A DNA stretch of 64,000 nucleotides. Origin: an uncultured Tateyamaria sp. Lineage in GTDB: Bacteria > Pseudomonadota > Alphaproteobacteria > Rhodobacterales > Rhodobacteraceae. Positions 54,271 to 62,013 of this stretch are shown piece after piece (position 1 is the first letter of the stretch; the number at the start of each line of letters is the position of its first letter). The notes beneath the pieces were generated by a model that ran no database searches, was not told the origin of the DNA, and saw only the letters and a program-made list of their open reading frames with translations. Made by a program: the position numbers and the translations under genes. The stretch covers positions 310,001-374,000 of the forward strand of contig NZ_CANMBJ010000005.1 in NCBI RefSeq assembly GCF_947496075.1. Direction: 5' to 3'.

Positions 54271-55305
54271 TTAGTAAGTGCCCTCATCCCCCTCATCGGG
54301 TTCAAATCCGCCGATCAAAGCGACATTCCCCACCCCCTCGGGTGCCATATCCTTCATGATCGTCACGAAATCGGCCGAAACGAGACGCCTAGCGCGGGTC
54401 AAAAGGACAGGCAGCGGACTTGAGGGCTCGAACTGAGCGTAATAGGCCATGATCCGGTCCAGAGCCGCTTTGACATCCTGAGGTGAGGTGATTGCCGCGT
54501 TGTGAAGGACGCTCGATTGCGGCACGGCAGCAGAAGCTTCACTCGCCTGCTCAAGCGTTTCAGGTACCGCACCGTCATCCGCAAAAACGCTGAGCTTGCG
54601 ACAGATGTCGTCCAGCATTTTCTGCAAGGGGTCTAGGTCCGGCCCCGCCGCACCGACATTTGCATCAAAGACGTCACATATCGCCCGAACCGCTTCGAGC
54701 GCGTCGGCCGCTGCCTCAAGCGTTTGGCCGACGTCCGCGCGGCCCGCATCCTGGAACGCGGCGGCAATGGTCTGAGTATCAATCACCCTGGTCGCGTTTG
54801 CAGGCGGGCTGGCTTCACCGCCAGCCACCTCAAGATCGCGCAATGAAAAGGCCCCAAAGGTCGGGCTATCGACCAGCGGCGCCTGCCGCAGCGACCGCAA
54901 CAGCACGTCACGGCTCGACAGCGCAAGCACCGCGTTTACCCGCATCGTGGGGTCGCCATCATCTTCGTCTAACTGGGGATGCACACTGTCCCAGTGGGTT
55001 TTCAGACATCCCTCGACATAGCGCAGCACGTCACGAAACCCGGGCAAGCCGATTGTGCGCAGTTGCGCATTTGCCAGGATCGCCGCGACACGCAGATCTT
55101 GCGTACGCTCCAGCAGGGCCACAGCTTTGGAAGAAACGTCATCGTAATCGGGATCTTCGGCTGGGATCACGTTATCGCCGATCACCCGCTCTTCGGACGG
55201 TTTGCTGGCCATCTCAAGAGCGATGAAATCGTCGTCATATTCCAGATCATCCCCACCGGGCGCGTCGTCACGGATGGGTTCCATCAGCGCGTTCAGGTCA
55301 AGCAT
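54271..55305 (-). CDS. tssA: T6SS protein TssA (ImpA-type)
   Basis: A 344-residue protein with the ImpA N-terminal domain (MLDLNALMEPIRDDAPGGDDLEYDDDF ... RTQDLRVAAILANAQLRTIGLPGFRDVLRYVEGCLKTHWDSVHP) and a C-terminal helical domain (PQDVKAALDRIMAYYAQFEPSSPLPVLLTRARRLVSADFVTIMKDMAPEG). TssA primes and coordinates tube/sheath polymerisation. ATG has AAGGA eight bases upstream and lies inside the kinase gene's end. Confidence 0.93.
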   Translation of the reverse strand: MLDLNALMEPIRDDAPGGDDLEYDDDFIALEMASKPSEERVIGDNVIPAEDPDYDDVSSKAVALLERTQDLRVAAILANAQLRTIGLPGFRDVLRYVEGCLKTHWDSVHPQLDEDDGDPTMRVNAVLALSSRDVLLRSLRQAPLVDSPTFGAFSLRDLEVAGGEASPPANATRVIDTQTIAAAFQDAGRADVGQTLEAAADALEAVRAICDVFDANVGAAGPDLDPLQKMLDDICRKLSVFADDGAVPETLEQASEASAAVPQSSVLHNAAITSPQDVKAALDRIMAYYAQFEPSSPLPVLLTRARRLVSADFVTIMKDMAPEGVGNVALIGGFEPDEGDEGTY

Positions 55306-56641
55306 GGCGGGGTCCTTTTGCAATTTGGGTTTGGGCGGCTTCTAGAAAGGCGGCCCTGTCGTTGGTGTCGGGGATCGCTTCGGTCATGGTGTCCAACAGT
55401 TGCGACAGCGAGGGTGAGCGCGCCGCTTGGCGTCTCACCAACGTCCCAGCGATGGGACCCAGATGAGGGGTCAAAGCCGCGATGACGGACTTCAGATCGC
55501 CCTCGTTCAGCTTGCCTTGCGCACGCCCTGGGTCAGCGGTCATCAGGCTGGCCACCGTCTGGCGCAGAACCTCGCGTTCGGACGGATCGCTGACTTCACC
55601 GAGTATCTGTTGCAGCAGGTCTTCTTGCGTCACAGCCGTTTCAGCCGCGCGGCGGGCTAGCAGCTTGCCGATTGGCCCGATGCGCGCCACCAAGCTTTCC
55701 TCCACCCGCAGCATCGTCGTGAGAGACAACCGGCCAATCATCGTTTCTAACGAACGTGGTGTACCGACCTTGGGGGGTGCGGTCAGCGTAGCTCCATGCG
55801 TGCTGACCGCCGCCAAAAGGGCTGTGCGCATCTCTACCGCACTGGCGTACCGACCCTTGGGATCAGGGCAGATCGCCGTCATCACCACCGTGTCAAGAGC
55901 GGCAGGCAGGTCCGGCGCAAGGGTCGAAGGTGGCGGTACGCTTTCGCCCTTGCTGGCAAGCATGACCGCCGTGATCCCGCCGCCGCGATAGGGCTGCCGC
56001 CCTGTTAGTATCTCGTAAAGAATGATGCCGGTCGCATAGACATCGGATCTGGCGCAGACCTCGTCACCCGAGAATTGCTCGGGCGCCATATAGGCTGGCG
56101 TCCCGATCATGCCAGCGCTGGTGCGGTCCATCTTGGTAAAGCGGGCAATACCGAAATCGGTCAGTTTTACGCCGCCCTTAGCCGTCAACATGATGTTGGC
56201 GGGCTTCATGTCGCGGTGAACGATCGATGCTTCGTGAATGGCGCACAGACCATCCAAAATCTGCCCAAAGATCGCGGCCACCTCTGTCAGGGTCAAAGAC
56301 TGCGGTTCGGACATGCGGTCTTCGAGGGTTTTGGCCTCGAGCCGCTCCATCACCAGATAGGGCCGACCGTCTTGCTCTAGATAATCAAAGATCGTTACCA
56401 GATTGGGATGGAGCACCCTGCCAGCAGCCTGCGCTTCGCGGGAAAAGCGGGTCAGCCAATCTTCTTCGCCCGCCGCATCAATCAGGTGCTTGTGCACGGT
56501 CTTGATCGCGACAAAGCGGTCAATGTCCTGGTCATGGGCATCATAAACCACGCCCATTGCCCCCTCGCCCAGCTTGGCCCGGATGCGGTACTTTCCGATC
56601 TTCTGGGGGCCTTGCGGCGCTATGACGGTATGATCAGTCAT
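55298..56641 (-). CDS. Soluble Hanks-type Ser/Thr kinase of the T6SS (PpkA-like)
   Basis: A 447-residue kinase with G-loop LGEGAMGVVYDA, catalytic Lys in FVAIKTV, HRDMKPANIML, DFGIARF and TPAYMAPEQF, so it should be active. Unlike classical PpkA it has no membrane span or periplasmic domain. Its C-terminus (about 300-447) holds two copies of a helical module (IGPIGKLLARRAAETAVTQEDLLQQI and LGPIAGTLVRRQAARSPSLSQLLDTM), similar to the DUF8082 type as I remember it. Starts eight bases inside the end of the HAMP sensor gene. Likely phosphorylates TagH; antagonised by the PP2C phosphatase. Confidence 0.92.
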   Translation of the reverse strand: MTDHTVIAPQGPQKIGKYRIRAKLGEGAMGVVYDAHDQDIDRFVAIKTVHKHLIDAAGEEDWLTRFSREAQAAGRVLHPNLVTIFDYLEQDGRPYLVMERLEAKTLEDRMSEPQSLTLTEVAAIFGQILDGLCAIHEASIVHRDMKPANIMLTAKGGVKLTDFGIARFTKMDRTSAGMIGTPAYMAPEQFSGDEVCARSDVYATGIILYEILTGRQPYRGGGITAVMLASKGESVPPPSTLAPDLPAALDTVVMTAICPDPKGRYASAVEMRTALLAAVSTHGATLTAPPKVGTPRSLETMIGRLSLTTMLRVEESLVARIGPIGKLLARRAAETAVTQEDLLQQILGEVSDPSEREVLRQTVASLMTADPGRAQGKLNEGDLKSVIAALTPHLGPIAGTLVRRQAARSPSLSQLLDTMTEAIPDTNDRAAFLEAAQTQIAKGPRHA

Positions 56642-57506
56642 CGATCATCCCCATCGCGCGATCAAGGCTGCGGCGCATCCGGTTGAACGACTGCGCAAGC
56701 GAGCTGATTTCGTCGCGCGAATTGCGGCTGTATTCCGGCACAGAGAAGTCGCCCATACTGACCCGCTCGGCCATTTTTGTCAGGTATGACACCGGGCGAA
56801 TGACCACCCGGCTCAGAAGGATGTTGGTCCATACGAAAACCAGCGTGAATGCAGCGCCCAGGGCCACGGTAACCATCAGGGCCGTTTCCTTGGCCCGTTC
56901 GACAATCAGCGACCGCGGCACGGTTATGATCTGTGCCCCCACGGTTTCGCCCATTTCCCAGCCAAACCCGTTGACCGACCCATACAGGTCCACCATCGCG
57001 GGTGGCGCCACGTCAGGGCTGGAATGACAATTGAGGCAGCCGGGATTGTTGATCGTGATCGGCGCGGCCATCATCAACAACTGCCCTGCGTCGGTCTCGA
57101 TCCGTGCAGAAAGCTGGGTGAGGTCAGGATTTTCGCGAAACTGCTCAATGATGTCGGCTTCGGCAGGTGTGGGCAGATCCTCGGGGTTCGTCGGATTAAG
57201 GGCCGCCTCCTTGTAATAGTATTGCGGGAACTCCGCCGTGACGGCTTCGAAAACCGTGCGGGCGGCAAAAGATGTCACCGCTTCGGGCTGAAACAGGATG
57301 TCGCCGTCATCGGTCAAAAGAGGTTCGATATGCGCGAGGGTGTAATTGCGGACCGCAGTCGCATTGGCGCGCATCAGTTGCGCCTCGCGCTCGACGTCTC
57401 GCAACGCACTTTCCCGCACCAGAGTGTAGCTGGCACCGGCGGCTGCCACGATACCAAGCACGCTGGCCGAGACCAGAACCAGATTGTATTTGAACCGAAG
57501 CCCCAT
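56634..57506 (-). CDS. Membrane haem-binding (DUF3365/Tll0287-like) sensor with HAMP domain
   Basis: A 290-residue protein: span 1 (about 8-28), periplasmic DUF3365-like domain (30-205) with c-type haem motif Cys157-Leu-Asn-Cys160-His161, span 2 (208-232) and a HAMP domain (230-285, RPVSYLTKMAERVSMGDFSVPEYSRNSRDEISSLAQSFNRMRRSLD). There is no kinase or methyl-accepting domain behind HAMP. The next gene, overlapping by eight bases, is a soluble Ser/Thr kinase, so the pair may together form a split transmembrane kinase sensing redox state or gas (inference). Confidence 0.88.
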   Translation of the reverse strand: MGLRFKYNLVLVSASVLGIVAAAGASYTLVRESALRDVEREAQLMRANATAVRNYTLAHIEPLLTDDGDILFQPEAVTSFAARTVFEAVTAEFPQYYYKEAALNPTNPEDLPTPAEADIIEQFRENPDLTQLSARIETDAGQLLMMAAPITINNPGCLNCHSSPDVAPPAMVDLYGSVNGFGWEMGETVGAQIITVPRSLIVERAKETALMVTVALGAAFTLVFVWTNILLSRVVIRPVSYLTKMAERVSMGDFSVPEYSRNSRDEISSLAQSFNRMRRSLDRAMGMIDD

Positions 57507-57559
57507 GTGTTCTCACCATTGTTGTCTCTCTGGTGAGTCCCCTCAAAGGGGCACAAGGT

Positions 57560-58540
57560 TCATTTCCGTGCCAAAAGTTCCAAAAGCTGTGTTGGGGTCA
57601 GCAGCCCGGTATCGGCCTCCGAGCGCGCAACCTGAAAACCCTTGATCGCCTCACGGGTCTGAACCCCGATGATTCCATCAATCAGACCGCGATAATGACC
57701 GGAGGCGCGCAGCGCGCGCTGAAGGTCGCGCTTGACCGGAGGCGAGAGTGATTGCTCGAGGATCGCAAGCTCAGCTTCTGTCGCAGGCGTATCGGCTTCG
57801 GTATTCTCGATGATTTCGGGCACCGGAACGGCAACTGGATCGATTGGCGCGCGCGCAGCGACCGGCGGGGCACGCAATACAATTGGATCAGCAGGAACGG
57901 CAGAAAGCGTGGCACCCGGCACCAGTGACATGTCCTCAAGCACAGCGCGCAAATCCACGCTGGGGGTGCCATCGGTCCTTTCGCTCAGAACATCAAGAAC
58001 GCCGCTTGCCTCTTGTGCCGGGACAACCACAATTTCGCTGGACCCGACCAGAGGGGCCGAGGCCGCGTCGGCATGTTCCACCCCCTCGGGTAAGTCGGAC
58101 GGCGCTTCCGATGACAAGATCACAGCCCCGCCACGCTCCGCCAGAACGGTCATCCGCGCGAAGGCACGCAGCGGGACAGCTTCCGTGAAGATATCAGTCG
58201 ACCGGTTCAGTCGCGCACCGCCCGGCAACACGAAAATCCGCTCTTCAAAGCGCACAGCCGGCAGGTCCAGAAAGACCACTGCCGCATCTGCTTGTGCTGC
58301 TTCCTGCGAAAACCGCCGCATCATCGCACGGAGTTCTGCATTACTGGGCGCGCTCACCTGCAAAACTTCCGCATTCAACGCATTGAGACTGCGCAGGGCG
58401 CTTTCAGCGCGCTGAGCATCTGTGCCTGATGAGACGACCATCCCAACAATCCGTACGCCATCTTGCGCGGCAGCGGGTGCCACCGCCAACAGCGTGACGG
58501 ACGCAAGCGTCCACAAAGCACGAAGACCGGCGCGCCTCAT
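57560..58540 (-). CDS. Secreted protein with degenerate caspase-like and peptidoglycan-binding domains
   Basis: About 326 residues. A signal peptide (LRALWTLASVTLLAVAPAAAQ) precedes a region 25-145 with alternating strands/helices (RIVGMVVSSGTDAQRAESALRSLNAL, AAVVFLDLPAVRFEERIFVLPGG) that recalls caspase-like folds, but no His/Cys dyad is evident. A proline/valine-rich linker leads to a C-terminal PG_binding_1 domain (VKRDLQRALRASGHYRGLIDGIIGVQTREAIKGFQ, about 270-325). ATG overlaps the protease stop (ATGA). Periplasmic; presumably holds the module at the cell wall. The caspase comparison is weak. Confidence 0.8.
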   Translation of the reverse strand: MRRAGLRALWTLASVTLLAVAPAAAQDGVRIVGMVVSSGTDAQRAESALRSLNALNAEVLQVSAPSNAELRAMMRRFSQEAAQADAAVVFLDLPAVRFEERIFVLPGGARLNRSTDIFTEAVPLRAFARMTVLAERGGAVILSSEAPSDLPEGVEHADAASAPLVGSSEIVVVPAQEASGVLDVLSERTDGTPSVDLRAVLEDMSLVPGATLSAVPADPIVLRAPPVAARAPIDPVAVPVPEIIENTEADTPATEAELAILEQSLSPPVKRDLQRALRASGHYRGLIDGIIGVQTREAIKGFQVARSEADTGLLTPTQLLELLARK

Positions 58541-59694
58541 AGCGCACACGCCTCGCTTGGACCCAGAATAGCGGTACAGGCATTCAGCATAGGCAGCGTT
58601 TCAACGTCACTGATCGATCCATTCAGCCGCTCCGAAATCGCGGCGGATGTAAGGGTCGGGTCCTGGGAGAGCATGAGCGCGACCACGCCGGACACGTGGG
58701 CGGTGGCGATGGAGGATCCTGATACATAGCGATGGGCTGACCCCGGCGCCGTTGTCAGTACGTCGACCATCGGGGCAGGCACGCTGCGCCCGGCCACCTG
58801 CCCCGCAGCGATCACGCCGTCCAAAGAGGCAGGATAGACCAATTCTTGCCCCTCGCCCGAGGCTGCAACCACCACGATACCGGCTTCCAGCGCGACATTG
58901 ATCAGCTCCGTCAAAAGTGGATCTTCAGGTCCGCCGATGCTGAGGTTCAAAACGTCGATGTCATTGAGAATGGCAAAGTTGATCGCGCGCGCGAGCGAAA
59001 AACTGTTGCAAACGCCCGGCGCCCCATCTTGCTGCCAACAGGCGCGCAAGCCCACCATGTCGGCCGAAGGCGCCACGCCGACGATCCCTTCGTTGGTGGC
59101 TGCTGCACCAATGATGCCTGCGACCGCAGTACCATGCGCTTCGGCCAGCGGAACAGGATCAGCGGCAACGAAATCAAACAGATCAACCATTTGGTCGGCC
59201 AGATCGGGGTGGTGATTGTCGATCGCACTGTCAACGATACCGACCCGCACCCCTTCGCCCAAGGATGAGGCATGGATCGGCAAGACCCGCATCGACTGCA
59301 GCGCCCATTGCAGTGGCAAAAGGGGATCGGAGTGGAACATTTCGGTTAGGCTGAAGCTGCGAAGGCGCTGGACCGTGCGTATACGGGCATCCGTTTCCAT
59401 CGCAGTAATCAGCCCGTCCACGTCAGACACATTGCGGGCGTCAAAGACAAAACAATGCACTTCAAGCGCATTGAGCGACCATTCCGCAGCCAACGACACG
59501 CCAAAATCAGCCGCCAGCGTATCAGCGAGGGCTGCCAGTGCTTGCGGCTCATCCTGAGGGATAGTGAGAATGAGATAGTTGGCCGGAGCAAATGTGTTCG
59601 CGTCCGTCAGTTGCCAGTCCTGTGAAGCAGCGGATCGGGGCAAGGCAAACCCGATCAACCCCACGAGAGCAAAGAAGGCGATGAACCGGCTCAT
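58537..59694 (-). CDS. Secreted subtilisin-like serine protease (S8)
   Basis: A 385-residue protein with signal peptide (FIAFFALVGLIGFALPRSAAS), an N-terminal propeptide-like region (30-115) and a subtilase domain with Asp156 (VGIVDSAIDNHHPDL), His187 (EAHGTAVAGIIGA) and Ser328 (SGSSIATAHVSGVVAL). It ends with a Cys pair (MLNACTAILGPSEACAL). Coupled on both sides: anti-sigma gene upstream (overlap), peptidoglycan-binding gene downstream. Position suggests a periplasmic protease controlling the anti-sigma factor or trimming envelope proteins for T6SS assembly (inference). Confidence 0.9.
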   Translation of the reverse strand: MSRFIAFFALVGLIGFALPRSAASQDWQLTDANTFAPANYLILTIPQDEPQALAALADTLAADFGVSLAAEWSLNALEVHCFVFDARNVSDVDGLITAMETDARIRTVQRLRSFSLTEMFHSDPLLPLQWALQSMRVLPIHASSLGEGVRVGIVDSAIDNHHPDLADQMVDLFDFVAADPVPLAEAHGTAVAGIIGAAATNEGIVGVAPSADMVGLRACWQQDGAPGVCNSFSLARAINFAILNDIDVLNLSIGGPEDPLLTELINVALEAGIVVVAASGEGQELVYPASLDGVIAAGQVAGRSVPAPMVDVLTTAPGSAHRYVSGSSIATAHVSGVVALMLSQDPTLTSAAISERLNGSISDVETLPMLNACTAILGPSEACAL

Positions 59695-60359
59695 TGGCCA
59701 GCCTCCGGTGCGGCAAAGATGATCTGGTCCTGCGCCATCATGACCGCAGATACGGCCGCCACATCGGCATCCTCAGCCAAGGTGGCCGAATAGATTCCAG
59801 CCGCCGAAGGACCGGTCACAGCCACAACACCCAACGGCGTCAAAAGCTCGGTCAATTGGGCCTGTGTCAGGTCAGATGCAGGTTGAAACTGAATGGTTGG
59901 TGCATCGGATGCGGGCTCGCTTGTCAGCGTGACAAAATCGTCCTGCCCGGGTCCGTCAAACTGAACCGCCACCAACGCCAGCGCAATGCACGCGATGGCC
60001 AATCCACCCAACATGCCCCTGCCGCGCCCCTGCACCACCTCTAGCCAGCCACGCTTGGGCGTGATCGGCGTCCGCAAATCTGCTTCGACCTGCGCGCGCA
60101 AGGTGTCCCAACTGCGCTGCAAGGGCACATCAAAAGGGTCTGTCTTGACCACTTTCTGAGCCAGCACAGTCTGTCGCCCGATCTCTTCCGAACAAGCAAT
60201 GCACGTCTTGGCATGGGCCTCGACCATCGCGATATCCATGTCTGGCAAGGTGCCATTCACATACCACGGGATCAGATCCCACACTTCCTCATGGTCGTTT
60301 TGCGGACCGTTTGAATTATTGTCACGCAACTGCATGTTCTCCGCCTGTTTGTTCGTCAT
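59691..60359 (-). CDS. Zinc-finger (ZAS-type) membrane anti-sigma factor
   Basis: A 222-residue protein: cytoplasmic N-terminus with the anti-sigma zinc motif His49-x3-Cys53-x2-Cys56 (VEAHAKTCIACSEEI), one membrane span (MLGGLAIACIALALVAVQF, about 115-134) and a periplasmic tail with an NTF/ActD-like segment (QLTELLTPLGVVAVTGPSAAGIYSATL). It overlaps the ECF sigma gene by about 38 bases, the classic arrangement for a cognate pair, and overlaps the protease gene downstream by four. Confidence 0.9.
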   Translation of the reverse strand: MTNKQAENMQLRDNNSNGPQNDHEEVWDLIPWYVNGTLPDMDIAMVEAHAKTCIACSEEIGRQTVLAQKVVKTDPFDVPLQRSWDTLRAQVEADLRTPITPKRGWLEVVQGRGRGMLGGLAIACIALALVAVQFDGPGQDDFVTLTSEPASDAPTIQFQPASDLTQAQLTELLTPLGVVAVTGPSAAGIYSATLAEDADVAAVSAVMMAQDQIIFAAPEAGQ

Positions 60360-60930
60360 CAGATAGGATACCGCGCAATCGCCGCCTTGCGGTCATCATG
60401 CGCGTTTTCACAGTGCCCACCGGGCAACCAAGGATTTCAGCGATCTCAGTATAAAGATAACCGTTATAGTAGGTCAGTTCGACGACGGCGCGAAGCTCTG
60501 GCTTAAGCTGGTCCAGCGCATTCTTCAGGTCAGTGCCGCGGATGACAGTTTCGGCTGTGTCGTCTCTGGCGGCAATCATGCCCTCATCAAGTTCCACGTC
60601 GCCTGCGCGACGCTCTAGCTTTTTGCGCTGCTTCATTGCAACGCGGTAGGCGATGCCGAAAATCCAAGTCGACGGTTTTGAGCGGCCTTCAAACCGATCT
60701 GCCGTGCGCCAGACTGTCATCAACACATCATTGGCCACCTCTTCGGCAGCCTCAGCATTGCCGGTGATCCGGCGGGCGAAATGCATCAGTTTCGGGAAAT
60801 ACTTTTTATGAATTTGTTCGAACGCTGCGACGTCACTTTGGGCCACAGCCGCGATCAGAGCATCATCGCTCAGCGCTGCGGGCGATTTCGCAGTGGTCTT
60901 AATAGATTTCAACATCCACATGAAGCTCAT
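60322..60930 (-). CDS. ECF RNA polymerase sigma factor
   Basis: About 202 residues with region 2 (FEQIHKKYFPKLMHFARRITGNAEAAEEVANDVLMTVWRTADRFEGRSKPSTWIFGIAYRVAMKQRKK) and region 4 (LKPELRAVVELTYYNGYLYTEIAEILGCPVGTVKTRMMTARRRLRGIL). Start chosen at the ATG of SFMWM, with alternatives at 60921 and 60915; the 27 residues upstream do not look like coding sequence. First gene of the T6SS-containing operon, so it probably activates the whole locus when released from its anti-sigma factor. Confidence 0.9.
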   Translation of the reverse strand: MSFMWMLKSIKTTAKSPAALSDDALIAAVAQSDVAAFEQIHKKYFPKLMHFARRITGNAEAAEEVANDVLMTVWRTADRFEGRSKPSTWIFGIAYRVAMKQRKKLERRAGDVELDEGMIAARDDTAETVIRGTDLKNALDQLKPELRAVVELTYYNGYLYTEIAEILGCPVGTVKTRMMTARRRLRGILSDDEQTGGEHAVA

Positions 60931-61290
60931 TTCCCTAACTGTGATCGTTAGTCCCCGGGCAGCGCCGAAAGGTTCACGATTGAAGAAGATTTTTTGCGCG
61001 CCCTGGATCACGCCCAGTGCTGTCGCCGGTTCACGCTAGGGTGGAACCGTTGAGTACAACGATGGATGAACCGTTGGAAAAAGCGTGGAAATTGCATCCG
61101 TGCATGGATAAAATACTCTTTTTTTCAGGCGCTCAGCCAGCAATGCCCAACCAAGGTCGCCGCGGCACAAAACTGCCGTCCCAGCACCTTAGGGGCCACT
61201 GGCCAAATGGATCACCGGTTGAGACTGAACCTTTTCCGCTGTGCGCCGAACTAGCGGACAGTTGCATGGTTCATCTGAAGGGGTGCACGA
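60931..61290. promoter_or_regulatory. Divergent promoter region between the sigma gene/T6SS operon and the 219-residue gene
   Basis: 360 bp with no supportable gene. On the minus strand GTGAACC occurs twice (complement at 60971-60977 and 61028-61034), and on the plus strand GAACCGTTG occurs twice (61044-61052 and 61068-61076, the first as GGAACC). GGAAC-like boxes are common -35 elements of ECF promoters, so autoregulation and coregulation of the divergent gene are possible. I could not fit a matching -10 at standard spacing. Confidence 0.4.
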
Positions 61291-61950
61291 ATGCCGAACC
61301 CAAAGCTCACCAAGCTTATGAAAGACAATTCGAAGATGATCTTCTTCGCGGGCTATTTGAAGCAGCAAAAGATGGAAAACTTTCTGGATTTCATAACGGC
61401 CAAACCAAAGCCCGAAGCCATCTACGACCTGTACATGTCCAAGAAACCGAAGGTAAAGCTGCCCGGTCTTGATACCTACCGAAAGAATGCGCAAAGGGCG
61501 TACATTCAAGCGGTTCAAGCAGAGTTGGAAACGGCACAGGAGCGCGGCGAGCAACTGTCACGCGATGATGCGCACTACGCCGGATCACGAAGCCCGGGCG
61601 TTATGGATGCGTTTAATAAGGCGCAGGCACACGCTGAAAACTATGTGACCAATCAGGCCATTCCGAACTGGAAAAAATCGCACAGCTACGAGAATTACGT
61701 CGACACCCAGGTCGACGGCTCTTCGCTGGCATCCAAGCTGAAGTACCCCCCGACAGCGGGTCAACATCTGGCCGATGCCAAGGTCAACCTGATGCTTGGA
61801 AAGGCCGGCCTGGACAAATCCTGTGTGGATCTCGCGATCAAGGCCAAGATGGACAAAGAGATGAAGGGCAAGAACCCGCGCCACGCAGTGGCCTTTCCCA
61901 AGACCGCAGACGTGATCAAAGAGTTGGATAAAGTCCGGATCGCCGTCTGA
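61291..61950 (+). CDS. Uncharacterised lysine-rich protein next to the T6SS head
   Basis: A 219-residue soluble protein with good ribosome site (AAGGGG seven bases before ATG). It starts MPNPKLTKLMKDNSKMIFFAGYLKQQ, contains KPEAIYDLYMSKKPKVKLPGLDTYRKNAQRAYIQAVQ and YPPTAGQHLADAKVNLMLGKAGL, has one cysteine and no signal peptide. I recognise no family. It diverges from the sigma/T6SS operon and could share its regulation. Like the gene at 27.4 kb at the other edge it is a basic, helical orphan; effector, immunity or unrelated role are all open. Confidence 0.82.
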   Translation: MPNPKLTKLMKDNSKMIFFAGYLKQQKMENFLDFITAKPKPEAIYDLYMSKKPKVKLPGLDTYRKNAQRAYIQAVQAELETAQERGEQLSRDDAHYAGSRSPGVMDAFNKAQAHAENYVTNQAIPNWKKSHSYENYVDTQVDGSSLASKLKYPPTAGQHLADAKVNLMLGKAGLDKSCVDLAIKAKMDKEMKGKNPRHAVAFPKTADVIKELDKVRIAV

Positions 61951-61967
61951 GTGGAACACGTAATGGG

Positions 61968-61987
61968 CCGACCTTTTGCGAGGTCGG
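61968..61987. terminator. Hairpin between convergent genes (candidate terminator)
   Basis: A perfect 7-bp inverted repeat (CCGACCT / AGGTCGG) with a 6-base loop, between the convergent 219-residue gene and the M15 peptidase gene. No pronounced T-run. Confidence 0.5.
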
Positions 61988-62013
61988 TCCGTTCATCTGC
62001 AGCAAAGGGCCAA

